Notes: generated from the letters alone by a model not told the origin. A stretch of 64,000 nt of DNA from Streptomyces sp. 549 (GCF_030124175.1 NZ_JASKMT010000003.1:124001-188000); one strand, 5' to 3'. Shown: positions 1 to 8,935, counted from the stretch's first letter. Translations and numbers: made by a program.

Positions 1-143
1 GCCTGATTGATCACATCCACGCCCCCAGCGCAAGGTCGGCGACGACTCATCGCTACCATGGCGGCGGCCGGTGGACCGTACCCGGCCGGGCCGACCGACA
101 CTGAAGCCGGCAGGCCCCAATCCCCGCTCCCGGAGGGTTTTCC
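1..143 (+). other. upstream region of sdhC (partial intergenic)
   Basis: The window opens in the leader of the sdh operon. No convincing open frame is seen. TACCAT at 54-59 fits the TAnnnT pattern of a housekeeping -10 box, but no good -35 lies 17-18 bases before it, so the promoter is only a guess. The sdhC ribosome binding site GGAGGG is at 132-137. Confidence 0.3.
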
Positions 144-524
144 GTGCCGGCTGGAACGCTGTACCGCGGCCGGGAAGGCATGTGGTCATGGGTGGCTCAT
201 CGAGTCACCGGCGTCCTCATTTTCTTCTTCCTGTTCGTACATGTCCTGGACACCGCACTCGTCCGCGTCTCCCCCGAGGCGTACGACGAGACCGTGGCCG
301 TCTACAAGACCCCTCTCGTCGCACTGATGGAGTACGGCCTCGTGGCTGCCGTCCTCTTCCACGCGCTCAACGGCCTGCGGGTCGTCGCGGTGGACTTCTG
401 GTCGAAGGGCGCCAAGTACCAGAAGCAGATGCTCTGGACCGCGATGGGCATCTGGGCCGTGCTGATGGCCGGCGCCTTCTGGCCCGTCCTGTCACACGCC
501 TTCCACGAGCTGTTCGGGAGCTGA
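144..524 (+). CDS. sdhC: succinate dehydrogenase cytochrome b556 subunit SdhC
   Basis: This is one of the two membrane anchors of respiratory complex II; with SdhD it holds SdhAB on the inner face of the membrane and binds heme and menaquinone. The 126-aa protein begins with a short polar stretch, then SWVAHRVTG, which matches the conserved H-R-x-T/S-G element of SdhC proteins. Three hydrophobic helices follow (roughly residues 20-38, 58-80 and 98-118), with candidate heme histidines in FVHVLD and LFHALNGLR. The GTG start is set by GGAGGG six bases upstream. It is the first gene of sdhCDAB and ends six bases before sdhD, so the two are very likely translated together. The assignment rests on motif, size and operon order. 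Confidence 0.95.
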   Translation: MPAGTLYRGREGMWSWVAHRVTGVLIFFFLFVHVLDTALVRVSPEAYDETVAVYKTPLVALMEYGLVAAVLFHALNGLRVVAVDFWSKGAKYQKQMLWTAMGIWAVLMAGAFWPVLSHAFHELFGS

Positions 525-530
525 TGACCC

Positions 531-986
531 ATGTCTGTTGAATCCCCGCAGAGTGCGACCCCCTCGGTGGACAACCCCGCACCGCTCATCGAGGCGCCCC
601 GCGCCCGGACCAGCAAGACGCCCAAGGCGACCCGCACGAACTTCGAGCTGTACGGCTGGCTGTTCATGCGCCTGTCCGGCATCCTGCTCGTGGTCCTCGT
701 CCTGGGGCACCTGCTGATCCAGCTGGTGCTGGACGGCGGCGTCAGCAAGATCAGCTTCGCCTTCGTGGCCGGCCGCTGGGCCTCGCCCTTCTGGCAGGCC
801 TGGGACCTGATCATGCTGTGGCTGGCGATGCTGCACGGCGCCAACGGGCTGCGCACCATCATCAACGACTACGCCGAGCGGGACAACACCCGGTTCTGGC
901 TGAAGATGCTGCTGTACACCGCGACGGTGTTCACCGTCCTCCTGGGCACGCTGGTGATCTTCACCTTCGACCCGAACATCCGCTGA
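531..986 (+). CDS. sdhD: succinate dehydrogenase hydrophobic membrane anchor SdhD
   Basis: This is the second membrane anchor of complex II. The 151-aa protein has a polar, Pro/Thr-rich N-terminus of about 35 residues that is longer than in most SdhD proteins, then three helices: LFMRLSGILLVVLVLGHLL, a middle segment ending MLWLAMLHGANGLR, and a third near the C-terminus. Candidate heme and quinone residues are the histidines in LGHLL and MLHGANG. HGANGLR echoes the HALNGLR of SdhC, reflecting the shared ancestry of the two anchors. It lies 6 bp after sdhC and 19 bp before sdhA. Confidence 0.94.
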   Translation: MSVESPQSATPSVDNPAPLIEAPRARTSKTPKATRTNFELYGWLFMRLSGILLVVLVLGHLLIQLVLDGGVSKISFAFVAGRWASPFWQAWDLIMLWLAMLHGANGLRTIINDYAERDNTRFWLKMLLYTATVFTVLLGTLVIFTFDPNIR

Positions 987-1005
987 GGGCTGAGGTACCG
1001 ACCCA

Positions 1006-2760
1006 ATGAAGATCCACAAGTACGACACGGTCATCGTCGGTGCCGGCGGTGCCGGCATGCGTGCGGCCATCGAGTCGACGAAGCGCAGCCGCACCGCGGT
1101 GCTCACCAAGCTGTACCCCACGCGTTCGCACACCGGCGCCGCCCAGGGCGGCATGGCCGCCGCGCTGGCGAACGTGGAGGAGGACAACTGGGAGTGGCAC
1201 ACCTTCGACACGATCAAGGGCGGCGACTACCTGGTCGACCAGGACGCCGCCGAGATCCTGGCGAAGGAGGCCATCGACGCCGTCCTCGACCTGGAGAAGA
1301 TGGGTCTGCCGTTCAACCGGACGCCGGACGGCACCATCGACCAGCGCCGCTTCGGCGGGCACTCCCGCAACCACGGTGAGGCGCCGGTCCGCCGGTCCTG
1401 CTACGCCGCGGACCGCACCGGCCACATGATCCTCCAGACGCTGTACCAGAACTGCGTCAAGGAGGGCGTGGAGTTCTACAACGAGTTCTACGTCCTGGAC
1501 GTGCTGCTCAACGAGGTCGACGGGGTCAAGAAGACCGCCGGCGTCGTCGCCTACGAACTCGCCACCGGCGAGATCCACGTCTTCCAGGCGAAGTCCGTGA
1601 TCTTCGCCTCGGGCGGCAACGGCAAGTTCTTCAAGGTGTCGTCGAACGCGCACACCCTGACCGGTGACGGCCAGGCCGCCGCGTGGCGCCGCGGACTGCC
1701 GCTGGAGGACATGGAGTTCTTCCAGTTCCACCCGACCGGCATCTGGCGGATGGGCATCCTGCTCACCGAGGGTGCCCGCGGTGAGGGCGGCATCCTGCGG
1801 AACAAGGACGGCGAGCGCTTCATGGAGAAGTACGCGCCGGTCATGAAGGACCTCGCGTCCCGTGACGTCGTCTCGCGGTCGATCTACACCGAGATCCGCG
1901 AGGGACGCGGCTGCGGTCCGGAGGGCGACCACGTCTTCCTGGACCTCACCCACCTGCCGCCGGAGCAGCTCGACGCGAAGCTGCCCGACATCACCGAGTT
2001 CGCCCGGACCTACCTCGGCATCGAGCCCTACACGGACCCGATCCCGATCCAGCCCACCGCGCACTACGCGATGGGCGGCATCCCGACGAACGTCCAGGGT
2101 GAGGTGCTGGCCGACAACACCACGGTCGTGCCGGGCCTGTACGCCGCCGGCGAGGTCGCCTGCGTGTCCGTGCACGGCGCGAACCGGCTGGGCACCAACT
2201 CGCTGCTCGACATCAACGTCTTCGGGCGCCGGGCCGGCATCGCCGCCGCCGAGTACGCGTCCACGGCCGACTACGTGGAACTGCCGGAGGACCCGGCGGG
2301 CCAGGTCGTCGAGCAGGTGGAGCGGCTGCGCGCCGCCACCGGCAACGAGCGGGTCACCGAGATCCGCAAGGCGCTGCAGGAGACCATGGACAAGAACGTC
2401 ATGGTCTTCCGCACCGAGCAGACCCTGAAGGAGGCTGTCGAGGATGTCGCCATGCTGCGCAAGCGGTACCTCAACGTCAGCGTCCAGGACAAGGGCAAGC
2501 GGTTCAACACCGACCTGCTGGAGGCCATCGAGCTGGGCAACCTGCTCGACCTGGCCGAGGTGACGGCCGTTTCCGCCCTGGCCCGCAAGGAGTCCCGCGG
2601 CGGTCACTACCGCGAGGACTACCCGACCCGCGACGACGTCAACTTCATGCGCCACACCATGGCGTACCGCGAGGTCGGCGCCGACGGGACCGAGTCGATC
2701 CGGCTGGACTACAAGCCGGTCGTCACGACCCGCTACCAGCCGATGGAGCGTAAGTACTGA
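1006..2760 (+). CDS. sdhA: succinate dehydrogenase flavoprotein subunit SdhA
   Basis: This catalytic subunit oxidises succinate to fumarate and passes electrons to covalently bound FAD. The 584-aa protein has the dinucleotide-binding motif [13 protein letters not shown] at residues 9-21 and SHTGAAQGG with His42, the usual site of covalent flavin attachment. Further on it has the substrate-binding HPTGI region, a catalytic-arginine region [12 protein letters not shown], and [13 protein letters not shown]. Length and the C-terminal [13 protein letters not shown] tail are typical for actinobacteria. Its stop overlaps the sdhB start by one base (TGATG at 2758-2762), a layout that favours translational coupling and equal amounts of the two soluble subunits. 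No regulatory oddity was seen. Confidence 0.98.
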   Translation: MKIHKYDTVIVGAGGAGMRAAIESTKRSRTAVLTKLYPTRSHTGAAQGGMAAALANVEEDNWEWHTFDTIKGGDYLVDQDAAEILAKEAIDAVLDLEKMGLPFNRTPDGTIDQRRFGGHSRNHGEAPVRRSCYAADRTGHMILQTLYQNCVKEGVEFYNEFYVLDVLLNEVDGVKKTAGVVAYELATGEIHVFQAKSVIFASGGNGKFFKVSSNAHTLTGDGQAAAWRRGLPLEDMEFFQFHPTGIWRMGILLTEGARGEGGILRNKDGERFMEKYAPVMKDLASRDVVSRSIYTEIREGRGCGPEGDHVFLDLTHLPPEQLDAKLPDITEFARTYLGIEPYTDPIPIQPTAHYAMGGIPTNVQGEVLADNTTVVPGLYAAGEVACVSVHGANRLGTNSLLDINVFGRRAGIAAAEYASTADYVELPEDPAGQVVEQVERLRAATGNERVTEIRKALQETMDKNVMVFRTEQTLKEAVEDVAMLRKRYLNVSVQDKGKRFNTDLLEAIELGNLLDLAEVTAVSALARKESRGGHYREDYPTRDDVNFMRHTMAYREVGADGTESIRLDYKPVVTTRYQPMERKY

Positions 2761-3530
2761 TGAGCAGCCCCACCCTGGACAAGGTCGAGGACGCGCGGCC
2801 CGCGAGCGGCGACGACCTGCCGTACATCACGGCCACCTTCCGCATCCGCCGGTTCAACCCGGAGGTCGCCGCAGAGGCGAGCTGGGAGGACTTCACGGTC
2901 GAGATCGACCCGAAGGAGCGTGTCCTCGACGCCCTTCACAAGATCAAGTGGGAGATGGACGGGACCCTGACGTTCCGCCGCTCCTGCGCGCACGGCATCT
3001 GCGGGTCCGACGCGATGCGGATCAACGGCCGCAACCGGCTGGCCTGCAAGACGCTGATCAAGGACATCAACCCGGAGAAGCCGATCACCGTGGAGGCCAT
3101 CAAGGGCCTCACCGTCCTCAAGGACCTCGTGGTCGACATGGAGCCGTTCTTCCAGGCGTACCGGGACGTGATGCCCTTCCTGGTCACGACCGGCAACGAG
3201 CCGACCCGGGAGCGCCACCAGACCGCCGAGGACCGCGAGCGGTTCGACGACACCACCAAGTGCATCCTGTGCGCGGCGTGCACGTCGTCCTGCCCGGTGT
3301 TCTGGAACGACGGCCAGTACTTCGGCCCGGCGGCCATCGTGGGCGCCCACCGCTTCATCTTCGACTCGCGTGACGAGGCCGGCGAGCAGCGGCTGGAGAT
3401 CCTGAACGACCGGGACGGCGTGTGGCGTTGCCGCACGACGTTCAACTGCACCGAGGCGTGCCCGCGCGGCATCGAGATCACCAAGGCGATCCAGGAGGTC
3501 AAGCGCGCGCTGATCACGCGCCGCTTCTGA
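2760..3530 (+). CDS. sdhB: succinate dehydrogenase iron-sulfur subunit SdhB
   Basis: SdhB carries electrons from FAD to the quinone site through three iron-sulfur clusters. The 256-aa protein shows the [2Fe-2S] pattern C76-AHGI-C81-GSD-...-C96, with Asp84 in the fourth ligand position as in E. coli. It then has CILCAACTSSCP (Cys168, 171, 174, 178) and CTEACPRG (Cys230, 234), plus Cys224, for the [4Fe-4S] and [3Fe-4S] clusters. All expected ligands are present. It is the last gene of sdhCDAB and is followed 28 bp later by a terminator hairpin. Confidence 0.98.
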   Translation: MSSPTLDKVEDARPASGDDLPYITATFRIRRFNPEVAAEASWEDFTVEIDPKERVLDALHKIKWEMDGTLTFRRSCAHGICGSDAMRINGRNRLACKTLIKDINPEKPITVEAIKGLTVLKDLVVDMEPFFQAYRDVMPFLVTTGNEPTRERHQTAEDRERFDDTTKCILCAACTSSCPVFWNDGQYFGPAAIVGAHRFIFDSRDEAGEQRLEILNDRDGVWRCRTTFNCTEACPRGIEITKAIQEVKRALITRRF

Positions 3531-3558
3531 CCCCCGCGACGCCCGACGTGCGTGTGTC

Positions 3559-3591
3559 GGCCCCCGTACCCGCTCCGGCGGTGCGGGGGCC
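3559..3591 (+). terminator. sdhCDAB terminator hairpin
   Basis: GGCCCCCG at 3559-3566 pairs with CGGGGGCC at 3584-3591, and the inner CCGC/GCGG can extend the stem past a mismatch. It sits 28 bp after the sdhB stop. There is no U-tract, which is usual in Streptomyces. Confidence 0.7.
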
Positions 3592-3821
3592 TTCGCGTGG
3601 GCGGCGGCCCCGGCTGCGACGGCCCCGGCCGCGTCGGCTGCCCCGGCTTCGACCCGGCCCAAACCCGTTGCGTGGTGGAGAAGTTGAACACCTGTCGTCG
3701 AGCAGTTGTGCCTTCCTGTGTCACACCGCTACCCAAGTGTCATGTTCACTGCTGAAGCTGGTGCCTCCCCACACAGACCGCCGTCCGCGACCCGGACCGG
3801 CGGCCGACACGGAGGTCACCA

Positions 3822-4274
3822 ATGCGTCGGAGTGCCACCAAGACCCTGGCCGCCTCGGGCATCGCACTCACCGCCGTCATCGCGGTCGGCTCCCCGGCAA
3901 ACGCCGCTCCCGCCGACAAGCCCCAGGTGCTGGCGAGTTGGACCCAGACCAGCCAGGCCAGCTACAACGCCTGGGCCTCAGCCAACGCCAACAAGGCCGC
4001 CTGGTCGGCATACGGCTTCGACTGGACCACCGACTACTGCTCCTCCTCGCCTGACAACCCGTTCGGCTTCCCCTTCGCCGCGTCCTGCAACCGGCACGAC
4101 TTCGGCTACCGCAACTACAAGGCCGCCGGCACCTTCCCGGCGAACAAGAACCGCCTGGACAGCGCCTTCTACGAGGATCTGAAGCGCGTCTGCGCCCGCT
4201 ACTCCGGCGCCACCAAGTCCTCCTGCGACGGCACCGCCTGGACGTACTACCAGGCGGTGCGCCTGGTCGGCTGA
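3822..4274 (+). CDS. secreted prokaryotic phospholipase A2
   Basis: This enzyme hydrolyses the sn-2 ester of glycerophospholipids outside the cell with calcium. The 150-aa precursor begins MRRSATKTLAASG and has a clear Sec signal peptide ending near AANA/APA (about residue 29). The mature part is ~120 aa, the size of the Streptomyces violaceoruber enzyme family. The family signature CNRHDFGYRNY is present; its His-Asp pair is the catalytic dyad. Four cysteines (in YCSSS, SCNRHD, VCARYS and SSCDG) are placed for the two disulfides of the family. GGAGGT at 3811-3816 sets the ATG start. It is monocistronic, sits 291 bp after sdhB, and is followed by another secreted enzyme gene. Confidence 0.93.
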   Translation: MRRSATKTLAASGIALTAVIAVGSPANAAPADKPQVLASWTQTSQASYNAWASANANKAAWSAYGFDWTTDYCSSSPDNPFGFPFAASCNRHDFGYRNYKAAGTFPANKNRLDSAFYEDLKRVCARYSGATKSSCDGTAWTYYQAVRLVG

Positions 4275-4538
4275 CCCTCCCAGCATGATTGCCCCCACAC
4301 GCTCCCGCCCCGGCCCCGGCCCCGGTGACCGGGGCGGGCGCGGTGCGTCCGCCGTCGGCGGCAGCGCCCAGCGGTGCCTTTTCGGCCAGCTTCTTGACGT
4401 GCCCCTGCCCAAAGTGCCCGCTGCCTGTCACCCTGCTGGTCTGCACGTCCCCACCGCTCGTCTGCTCGGGCCGCCGCACCCCGCGGCCCGTCCCCCACCG
4501 CCGCGCCCACCGGCGCGGCCACCGCAGAAGGAGTACGC

Positions 4539-5546
4539 GTGAGACGCACCCCCCGAACCCTGCTGGGCACCCTGCTCGCCACCGGCGCGCTGCTCGCCAC
4601 CGGCGCCCTCGCCGGCCCGGCCGGAGCCGCTCCCGCCCCCGACACCGTGCACGAGGCCGCCCGCACCGCCGCCGCGCAGGAGCGGGTGCGGGACTTCTGG
4701 ACCCCGGCCCGCATGCGAGCGGCCACCCCGCTCGACCTGCGCACCGCGTCCCCCAACGCGGCGAAGAGCGCGGCGAAGAGCGAGACGGGGCTCGGCGCAC
4801 CGCAGACCGTGCGGCCCACCGCACCCGCCGCGAGCAGCCCCCAGGCGGACGTCGGCACGCTCGCCTTCCCGCAGCGCGGAGGACCGTGGACCAGCGGCGG
4901 GGACGTCGTCACGACGGCCGGGCGGGTGTTCTTCACCTACGGCGGACGCACCGCGTCCTGCTCCGGCAACGCCGTCACCAGCGCCAACCGCAGCACGGTG
5001 ATCACCGCCGGGCACTGCGTGAAGATGGACGGCGCCTGGCACACCAACTGGGCCTTCGTACCCGGCTACCGCGACGGCCAGCGCCCCTACGGCACCTGGG
5101 CCGCGACCCGCACCCTCGCCACCGCCGCCTGGACGGCCCGCGAGGACATCAACCAGGACGTCGGCGCCGCCGTCGTCGCCCCGCTCGGCGGGCAGCGGCT
5201 CACCGACGTCGTCGGCGGGCAGGGGTTGGCGTTCAACACCGGCTACAACCGCGACATGTACGCCTTCGGCTACCCCGCCGCCGCCCCCTACGACGGCGAG
5301 CGGTTCATCTACTGCAGCGGCCGGACCTCACGCGACTTCCTGCTCTCCCGCAGCCACGGCATGACCTGCAACATGACCGGCGGCTCCAGCGGGGGCCCGT
5401 GGTTCACCGAGTTCAACGAGAGCACCGGACGCGGACTGCTGTCGTCGGTGAACAGCTTCAAGTACAACTTCCTGCCCAACTCGATGTACGGCCCCTACTT
5501 CGGACCCGAGGCCCAGACCCTGTACCAGCAGGCCCAGGCCGGCTGA
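4539..5546 (+). CDS. secreted trypsin-like serine protease
   Basis: This is an extracellular S1-family peptidase of 335 aa. Residues 1-31 form a signal peptide (RRTPRTLLG, a Leu/Ala core, ending GAAPA). Residues 32-110 are an Ala-rich pro-region with no family signal. The catalytic domain carries TAGHC (His159), EDINQDVGAAVV (Asp207) and GGSSGGPW (Ser284). Cys141 and Cys160 flank the His loop as the usual disulfide, and Cys259 and Cys277 probably form a second. The GTG start is chosen because AGAAGGAG lies five bases upstream. The substrate cannot be told from the sequence; the general fold resembles the V8-like/glutamyl endopeptidase branch. A strong hairpin follows the stop. Confidence 0.9.
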   Translation: MRRTPRTLLGTLLATGALLATGALAGPAGAAPAPDTVHEAARTAAAQERVRDFWTPARMRAATPLDLRTASPNAAKSAAKSETGLGAPQTVRPTAPAASSPQADVGTLAFPQRGGPWTSGGDVVTTAGRVFFTYGGRTASCSGNAVTSANRSTVITAGHCVKMDGAWHTNWAFVPGYRDGQRPYGTWAATRTLATAAWTAREDINQDVGAAVVAPLGGQRLTDVVGGQGLAFNTGYNRDMYAFGYPAAAPYDGERFIYCSGRTSRDFLLSRSHGMTCNMTGGSSGGPWFTEFNESTGRGLLSSVNSFKYNFLPNSMYGPYFGPEAQTLYQQAQAG

Positions 5547-5565
5547 CCCCGCCTGGCCCGGAGGC

Positions 5566-5605
5566 ACCGGCCTCCGCAACCCCCGACAGGGTTGCGGAGG
5601 CCGGT
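5566..5605. terminator. bidirectional terminator between protease and DUF397 gene
   Basis: A perfect 17-bp inverted repeat (5566-5582 and 5589-5605) with a 6-base loop lies 20 bp after the protease stop and 46 bp before the end of the convergent DUF397 gene. It can serve both units. Confidence 0.88.
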
Positions 5606-5651
5606 ACTCGGTTCGACCAGGCGCACGGGCAGCCGTCACGACCTACGCAGG

Positions 5652-5867
5652 TCAGGCCGCCGGGAAACCATCCCGGCCGACACCGGCCACGAACGCCGCC
5701 CAGGCGGACGAGCCGAACACCAACGCATCCCCCTCCGGCACCTTGGAGTCCCGCACGGGCACCACGCCGGGGAACCCGTCAGCGACCTCCAGGCACTCGC
5801 CCCCGTTGTTCCCGCTGTAACTGGACTTCCGCCAAGCTCCCTCAGGGACACGTATGAGGTCGGTCAT
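5652..5867 (-). CDS. DUF397 domain protein
   Basis: The 71-aa protein beginning MTDLIRVPEGAWRKSSYSG has the DUF397 hallmarks: W-RKSSYSG, a GGECLEVA segment, VPVRDSK, and a C-terminal segment with FGSSAWAAFVAGV. In Streptomyces these proteins are nearly always encoded beside an XRE regulator with a DUF5753 domain and are thought to act as partners of it; some pairs affect development or secondary metabolism. The start at 5867 gives an ATGA overlap with the upstream XRE gene and is preferred over an in-frame ATG three codons earlier. Function beyond pairing is not shown by the sequence. Confidence 0.9.
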   Translation of the reverse strand: MTDLIRVPEGAWRKSSYSGNNGGECLEVADGFPGVVPVRDSKVPEGDALVFGSSAWAAFVAGVGRDGFPAA

Positions 5868-6694
5868 GAGTGACATTCCTTCAGGACGGAGTCGATCAAC
5901 GGTGCTGTCTCGTCCGGAGCCAGCGCCGTCGCCTTGAGCAGATCATAGGCTTCGGACGCCTCCCTGACCTCCTCGCGATCGGCCAAAACGTAGCCCCGGG
6001 GAAAGCCGTCCACATGGACCACGTCCGCCCCCTCCTCGAATGACAGGAGCCCGAACGGGCTGCTCCAGCCGTGATAGGGCCGACCCCGTTCCGCGATGAT
6101 CTGTACGACATGCGGGGGCGTCCGGGCGACCTCCCGAAGCCGCAGCAACTGCGCGACCATCACGTCAGCGTCCCCAACGGTTCGACGAAGCACGCCCTCG
6201 TCAAGGATCAGCCAGAGCCGGGGCGGTTCCGGCCGCTGGAGGATGTGCTGCCGTTCCATTCGCGCCGTGACCAGGTCGTCGAGATTGGTCGGGCGGCCCG
6301 TGCGCAGCACAGCCCGCGCGTACGCGGCCGTCTGCACGATCCCCGGCACCAGTTGCGGATGGAACATGTTGATGGCCGTAGCCGACAGTTCAAGCTCGAC
6401 GTACTCCCGGAACCAGGGCGGGAACGCATACCGCATGGCGAGCGGCCACAGCCGCGCGAACCGGCCACCCGCGCCGGGGAACACCCGGTCGCAGGACTCG
6501 GCGAACTCCCGATGCGGCACTCGCTGTCCAGCCTCGATCTTCGCCACCAGCGAGTAGCCGCAGTTCGCCGCCTTACCCAACTCCGCCCGGGAAAGCCCCA
6601 ACCGCTCGCGCTCCAACCGGACCTCCGACCCGAAGTGGGCAAGCGCCGAAGCAGCCGGGTCATTCGGTGCGATCTGGTCTCGTTCCACTCGCAT
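5864..6694 (-). CDS. XRE-family regulator with C-terminal DUF5753
   Basis: This is a DNA-binding regulator of 276 aa. Residues ~17-75 form a Cro/CI-type helix-turn-helix (SEVRLERERLGLSRAELG, then YSLVAKIEAGQRVP). The rest is a DUF5753 ligand- or partner-binding domain recognised by WFREYVELE, a run ending PGIVQTAAYARAVL, and RMERQHIL. The ATG at 6694 is chosen because GGGGGAG lies 11 bases upstream and the helix-turn-helix begins soon after; the frame stays open much further upstream but that part looks non-protein. It is coupled to the DUF397 gene and divergent from three tiny genes that start 117 bp away, so it probably controls the shared intergenic region. Targets are unknown. Confidence 0.9.
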   Translation of the reverse strand: MRVERDQIAPNDPAASALAHFGSEVRLERERLGLSRAELGKAANCGYSLVAKIEAGQRVPHREFAESCDRVFPGAGGRFARLWPLAMRYAFPPWFREYVELELSATAINMFHPQLVPGIVQTAAYARAVLRTGRPTNLDDLVTARMERQHILQRPEPPRLWLILDEGVLRRTVGDADVMVAQLLRLREVARTPPHVVQIIAERGRPYHGWSSPFGLLSFEEGADVVHVDGFPRGYVLADREEVREASEAYDLLKATALAPDETAPLIDSVLKECHS

Positions 6695-6811
6695 GGGCGC
6701 CTGTACTCCCCCTTGGACAGTCGTGCTTGTCCAGCCTTCTCCCCTTCCCGAGCATAGAAGCACAGGGCGACGCTTGATGTACGGAAAGTGAAACCGACTC
6801 CGAGGTGCACC

Positions 6812-7024
6812 ATGACGTCTCCCCCACCGGAAGCCCCCGACCTGCGACGCGTAGCAGACGCAGCCCTGCTCGGCCTCACCCCCGCCCTCGCCACCCGAGA
6901 CCTGGAATGGCTGACACCACCGACGCCGCCACGCCACCCCGTCACCTTCACCGCCCCGGACGCGCTGACCGCCGACGACTGGCACCGCGTCCTCACCGGC
7001 CTGCGCCACCGGGTCCGCCAGTGA
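6812..7024 (+). CDS. small hypothetical protein (first of three overlapping genes)
   Basis: This 70-aa protein (MTSPPPEAPDLRRVADAALL...) is Pro-rich in its middle and ends ALTADDWHRVLTGLRHRVRQ, an amphipathic basic helix. I do not recognise the family. The ATG at 6812 is preferred over a GTG at 6788 because GAGGTG lies 5 bases before it. Its TGA overlaps the GTG start of the next gene (GTGA at 7021-7024), so the two are coupled. It reads divergently from the XRE/DUF397 pair. Codon use is typical of the genome, which supports a real gene. Confidence 0.65.
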   Translation: MTSPPPEAPDLRRVADAALLGLTPALATRDLEWLTPPTPPRHPVTFTAPDALTADDWHRVLTGLRHRVRQ

Positions 7025-7239
7025 TCGCCGCACGGTCGGCTGGCGAAGCCGCCCTCGCCGCTGACCAGTTGCGCGCTGCCCTGACCGCAGCAGGCATCCG
7101 GGTCACCGGGACGGGAGTCGATCCGCTGGTGTGGGACTCCCTCGCAGACGGGCCGATCCGCCTCGTCGAACTCGGCAGCGCCCACCCGTCGGACGTGCAC
7201 CGACTCGCCGCCATCATCCTCGCGGGGGCGGGCACATGA
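7021..7239 (+). CDS. small hypothetical protein (second of three overlapping genes)
   Basis: This 72-aa protein starts with GTG inside the stop of the upstream gene and ends inside the ATG of the downstream one (ATGA at 7236-7239). It is predicted to be a small alpha/beta fold: a long N-terminal helix (EAALAADQLRAALTAAG), strands IRVTGTGV and IRLVELG, and a C-terminal helix DVHRLAAIILAGAG. I do not recognise a named domain. The tight overlaps on both sides are the main evidence that it is translated. Confidence 0.65.
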   Translation: MIAARSAGEAALAADQLRAALTAAGIRVTGTGVDPLVWDSLADGPIRLVELGSAHPSDVHRLAAIILAGAGT

Positions 7240-7454
7240 CCGACCGTTGGGGCCTGGAGATCGTGCGCGACGCCGCACGCGACGAGGTGGGCGTCATCGT
7301 CGTCCACGGCCCGGTCCACGTCGTCCTGCGCCCCATCGGCGGTGGACCCCACTGGCAGGCCGCACTCACCGACATCGGACCCGTCACCCGCCCCGAACTC
7401 CTCCGCGCCAAGGTCCGCGACCTGAACCAGCGCAGCACCAGAGGGCGTCCCTGA
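7236..7454 (+). CDS. small hypothetical protein (third of three overlapping genes)
   Basis: This 72-aa protein begins MTDRWGLEIVRDAARDEVG and is predicted to be mostly beta in its first half (GVIVVHGPVHVVLRPIGG), with an amphipathic C-terminal helix (PELLRAKVRDLNQRS). The ATG overlaps the stop of the preceding gene. The three proteins have almost equal length (70, 72, 72 aa) but no obvious similarity to each other, so they look like subunits or accessory peptides and not recent duplicates. No function can be given. Confidence 0.65.
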   Translation: MTDRWGLEIVRDAARDEVGVIVVHGPVHVVLRPIGGGPHWQAALTDIGPVTRPELLRAKVRDLNQRSTRGRP

Positions 7455-7839
7455 CAGCGGCAGGCCGTTCCTCACCCGGCCCACGCCTTCACAGCCAACA
7501 CAGCTGATGCTGTTGACCCGGCCGGACCGGAACGGAGTGGAAGGCGTCGGCGTTGGCAGGAACGGAGCCGCCGCCGCGCGGTGGCGGCAGGAGCCGACTT
7601 CCGAAACCGGGCTGACCTGCCAATGGCAGGGACATAGCGGTAACCGGAAGTAACGTCGGCCCACACGGTCCGGGTGGCATGCCAGAAGCTCAGACCTTGC
7701 TCAAATTCATGTCTCATAAACGTACTTGCCGCTTAGGATGTGCAACGCGCCGTGTCTCGGCGCGGCTTTCGGCTCCTGACCAGAGCCGGCGCCGTCACCA
7801 CGGCGGCCCACGCCGCCGCAACTCAGACGGGGTTCGATC
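7455..7839. other. 385-bp gene-free stretch
   Basis: No credible gene is seen. Composition drifts toward higher AT after ~7690 (TTCATGTCTCATAAACG), where the less biased patch begins. It contains a small hairpin at 7746-7764. A promoter for the interrupted secreted-protein gene should lie here, but no clear -35/-10 pair was found. Confidence 0.5.
7746..7764. terminator. short hairpin, possible terminator
   Basis: CGCGCCG (7746-7752) and CGGCGCG (7758-7764) form a 7-bp stem with a 5-base loop, followed by GCTTTC. It lies 290 bp after the small-gene cluster and 75 bp before the split gene, so which unit it belongs to is unclear. Confidence 0.35.
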
Positions 7840-8880
7840 TTGCGCACGTCCAGTCGACCATCAGATCGGTACGGATTCCTGGGGGTAATATCCGCGCTTT
7901 CCGCCGCCGCACTTCTCGTACCTGCCGCTCCATCCTGGGCACACTCGCCCTCCCACGGGGGAGCGGCGAGTGCGAATGAAGCTGCCGCCGTGGTCGAGAG
8001 GACAACAGGCACCGAGGATGTGACGTCAGTTACTCCAACCGCACATGGTGCTGCCAGCGCAGTGACACGGACCAGCGAACGCAGCGTCACTGTCACCATG
8101 CCATCGAGCGCAGATGGCCATATCGACGCCGAGTCCGATGGCCGTGATTCGGTCAAGATCAGTTTGGAAGGCGCGAGCAAGAACTCCCCAGCGAAACCCT
8201 CGACCACCGGCACTGTCTTGTACGAGGACGCCGTCGTGGCTACAGATCTGTAGGCACAAGCAACCTCCGATGGCGGCGTGCGCACGCTCGTCACTCTCAA
8301 GAACCCCTCAGCCCCCAGCGAGTACCGGTTTCGCGTCGAACCTCAACCTGGTGTCGGACTGGTCGAGGACGGAGCCGGTGGATTCCTACTGGCCCGCGAC
8401 CCCCAGGACGGCGTCGGCGAGGTAGTGGGCGCGCTGGAGGCCCCCTGGGCGAAAGACGCCAACGGCCGCCCCGTCCCCACCAGCTACCGGCTGGAAGGGA
8501 ACACCGTCATTCAGACGGTCGAGACCTCCCGCGACACGGCGTTCCCAGTGGTGGCGGATCCCAAGATCACCTTCGGAGCCGGAATCTACTTCAACGCCTG
8601 GGGAGCCGAGTGGAAGGCATACACCATCGCGGCAGGAAGCGTCGCATACTTTGCCAATGTCGCGGGTTGTGCCTTTACTGACAAGGTCCCCCACCTGGTC
8701 CTCAAGAGGGCTGCAACGGTGATTTGCTCTGCGGTGGGTTACAAGACCCTGAAGGACTGGGGCACCTTCCTTCGCACTACGATCAAGGACAAGAAGCTGA
8801 TCGGGGGAGCTTGTTATCAAACCAGGCTCACCCCGAAGAACAGTAAGCTCACTAAGGTCAGTGCGGGAAACTGTAAGTAG
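7840..8880 (+). pseudogene. secreted-protein gene interrupted by an in-frame TAG
   Basis: Two reading frames, 7840-8253 and from about 8254 to 8880, lie in the same phase and are separated only by TAG at 8251-8253. The upstream part encodes a signal peptide (core GVISALSAAALLVPAAPSWA) and a Ser/Thr-rich domain. The downstream part continues smoothly (AQATSDGGVRTLVTLKN, then EYRFRVEPQPGVGL) and ends in a small Cys-containing domain with four cysteines. Read through, the protein would be 346 aa. The junction reads ATDL-stop-AQATSDGG. A single C-to-T change of CAG (Gln) would create the TAG, and no ribosome site precedes the downstream GTG at 8278. The first codon is taken as TTG at 7840, with little support. 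The region uses less biased codons than its neighbours. I read it as a recently broken gene; a sequencing error is the alternative. Confidence 0.7.
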
Positions 8881-8935
8881 ATTCGACTCATTCACCGCTC
8901 GCCCATTGCACCGAGAACAAGCGTCAGGACCCTTT

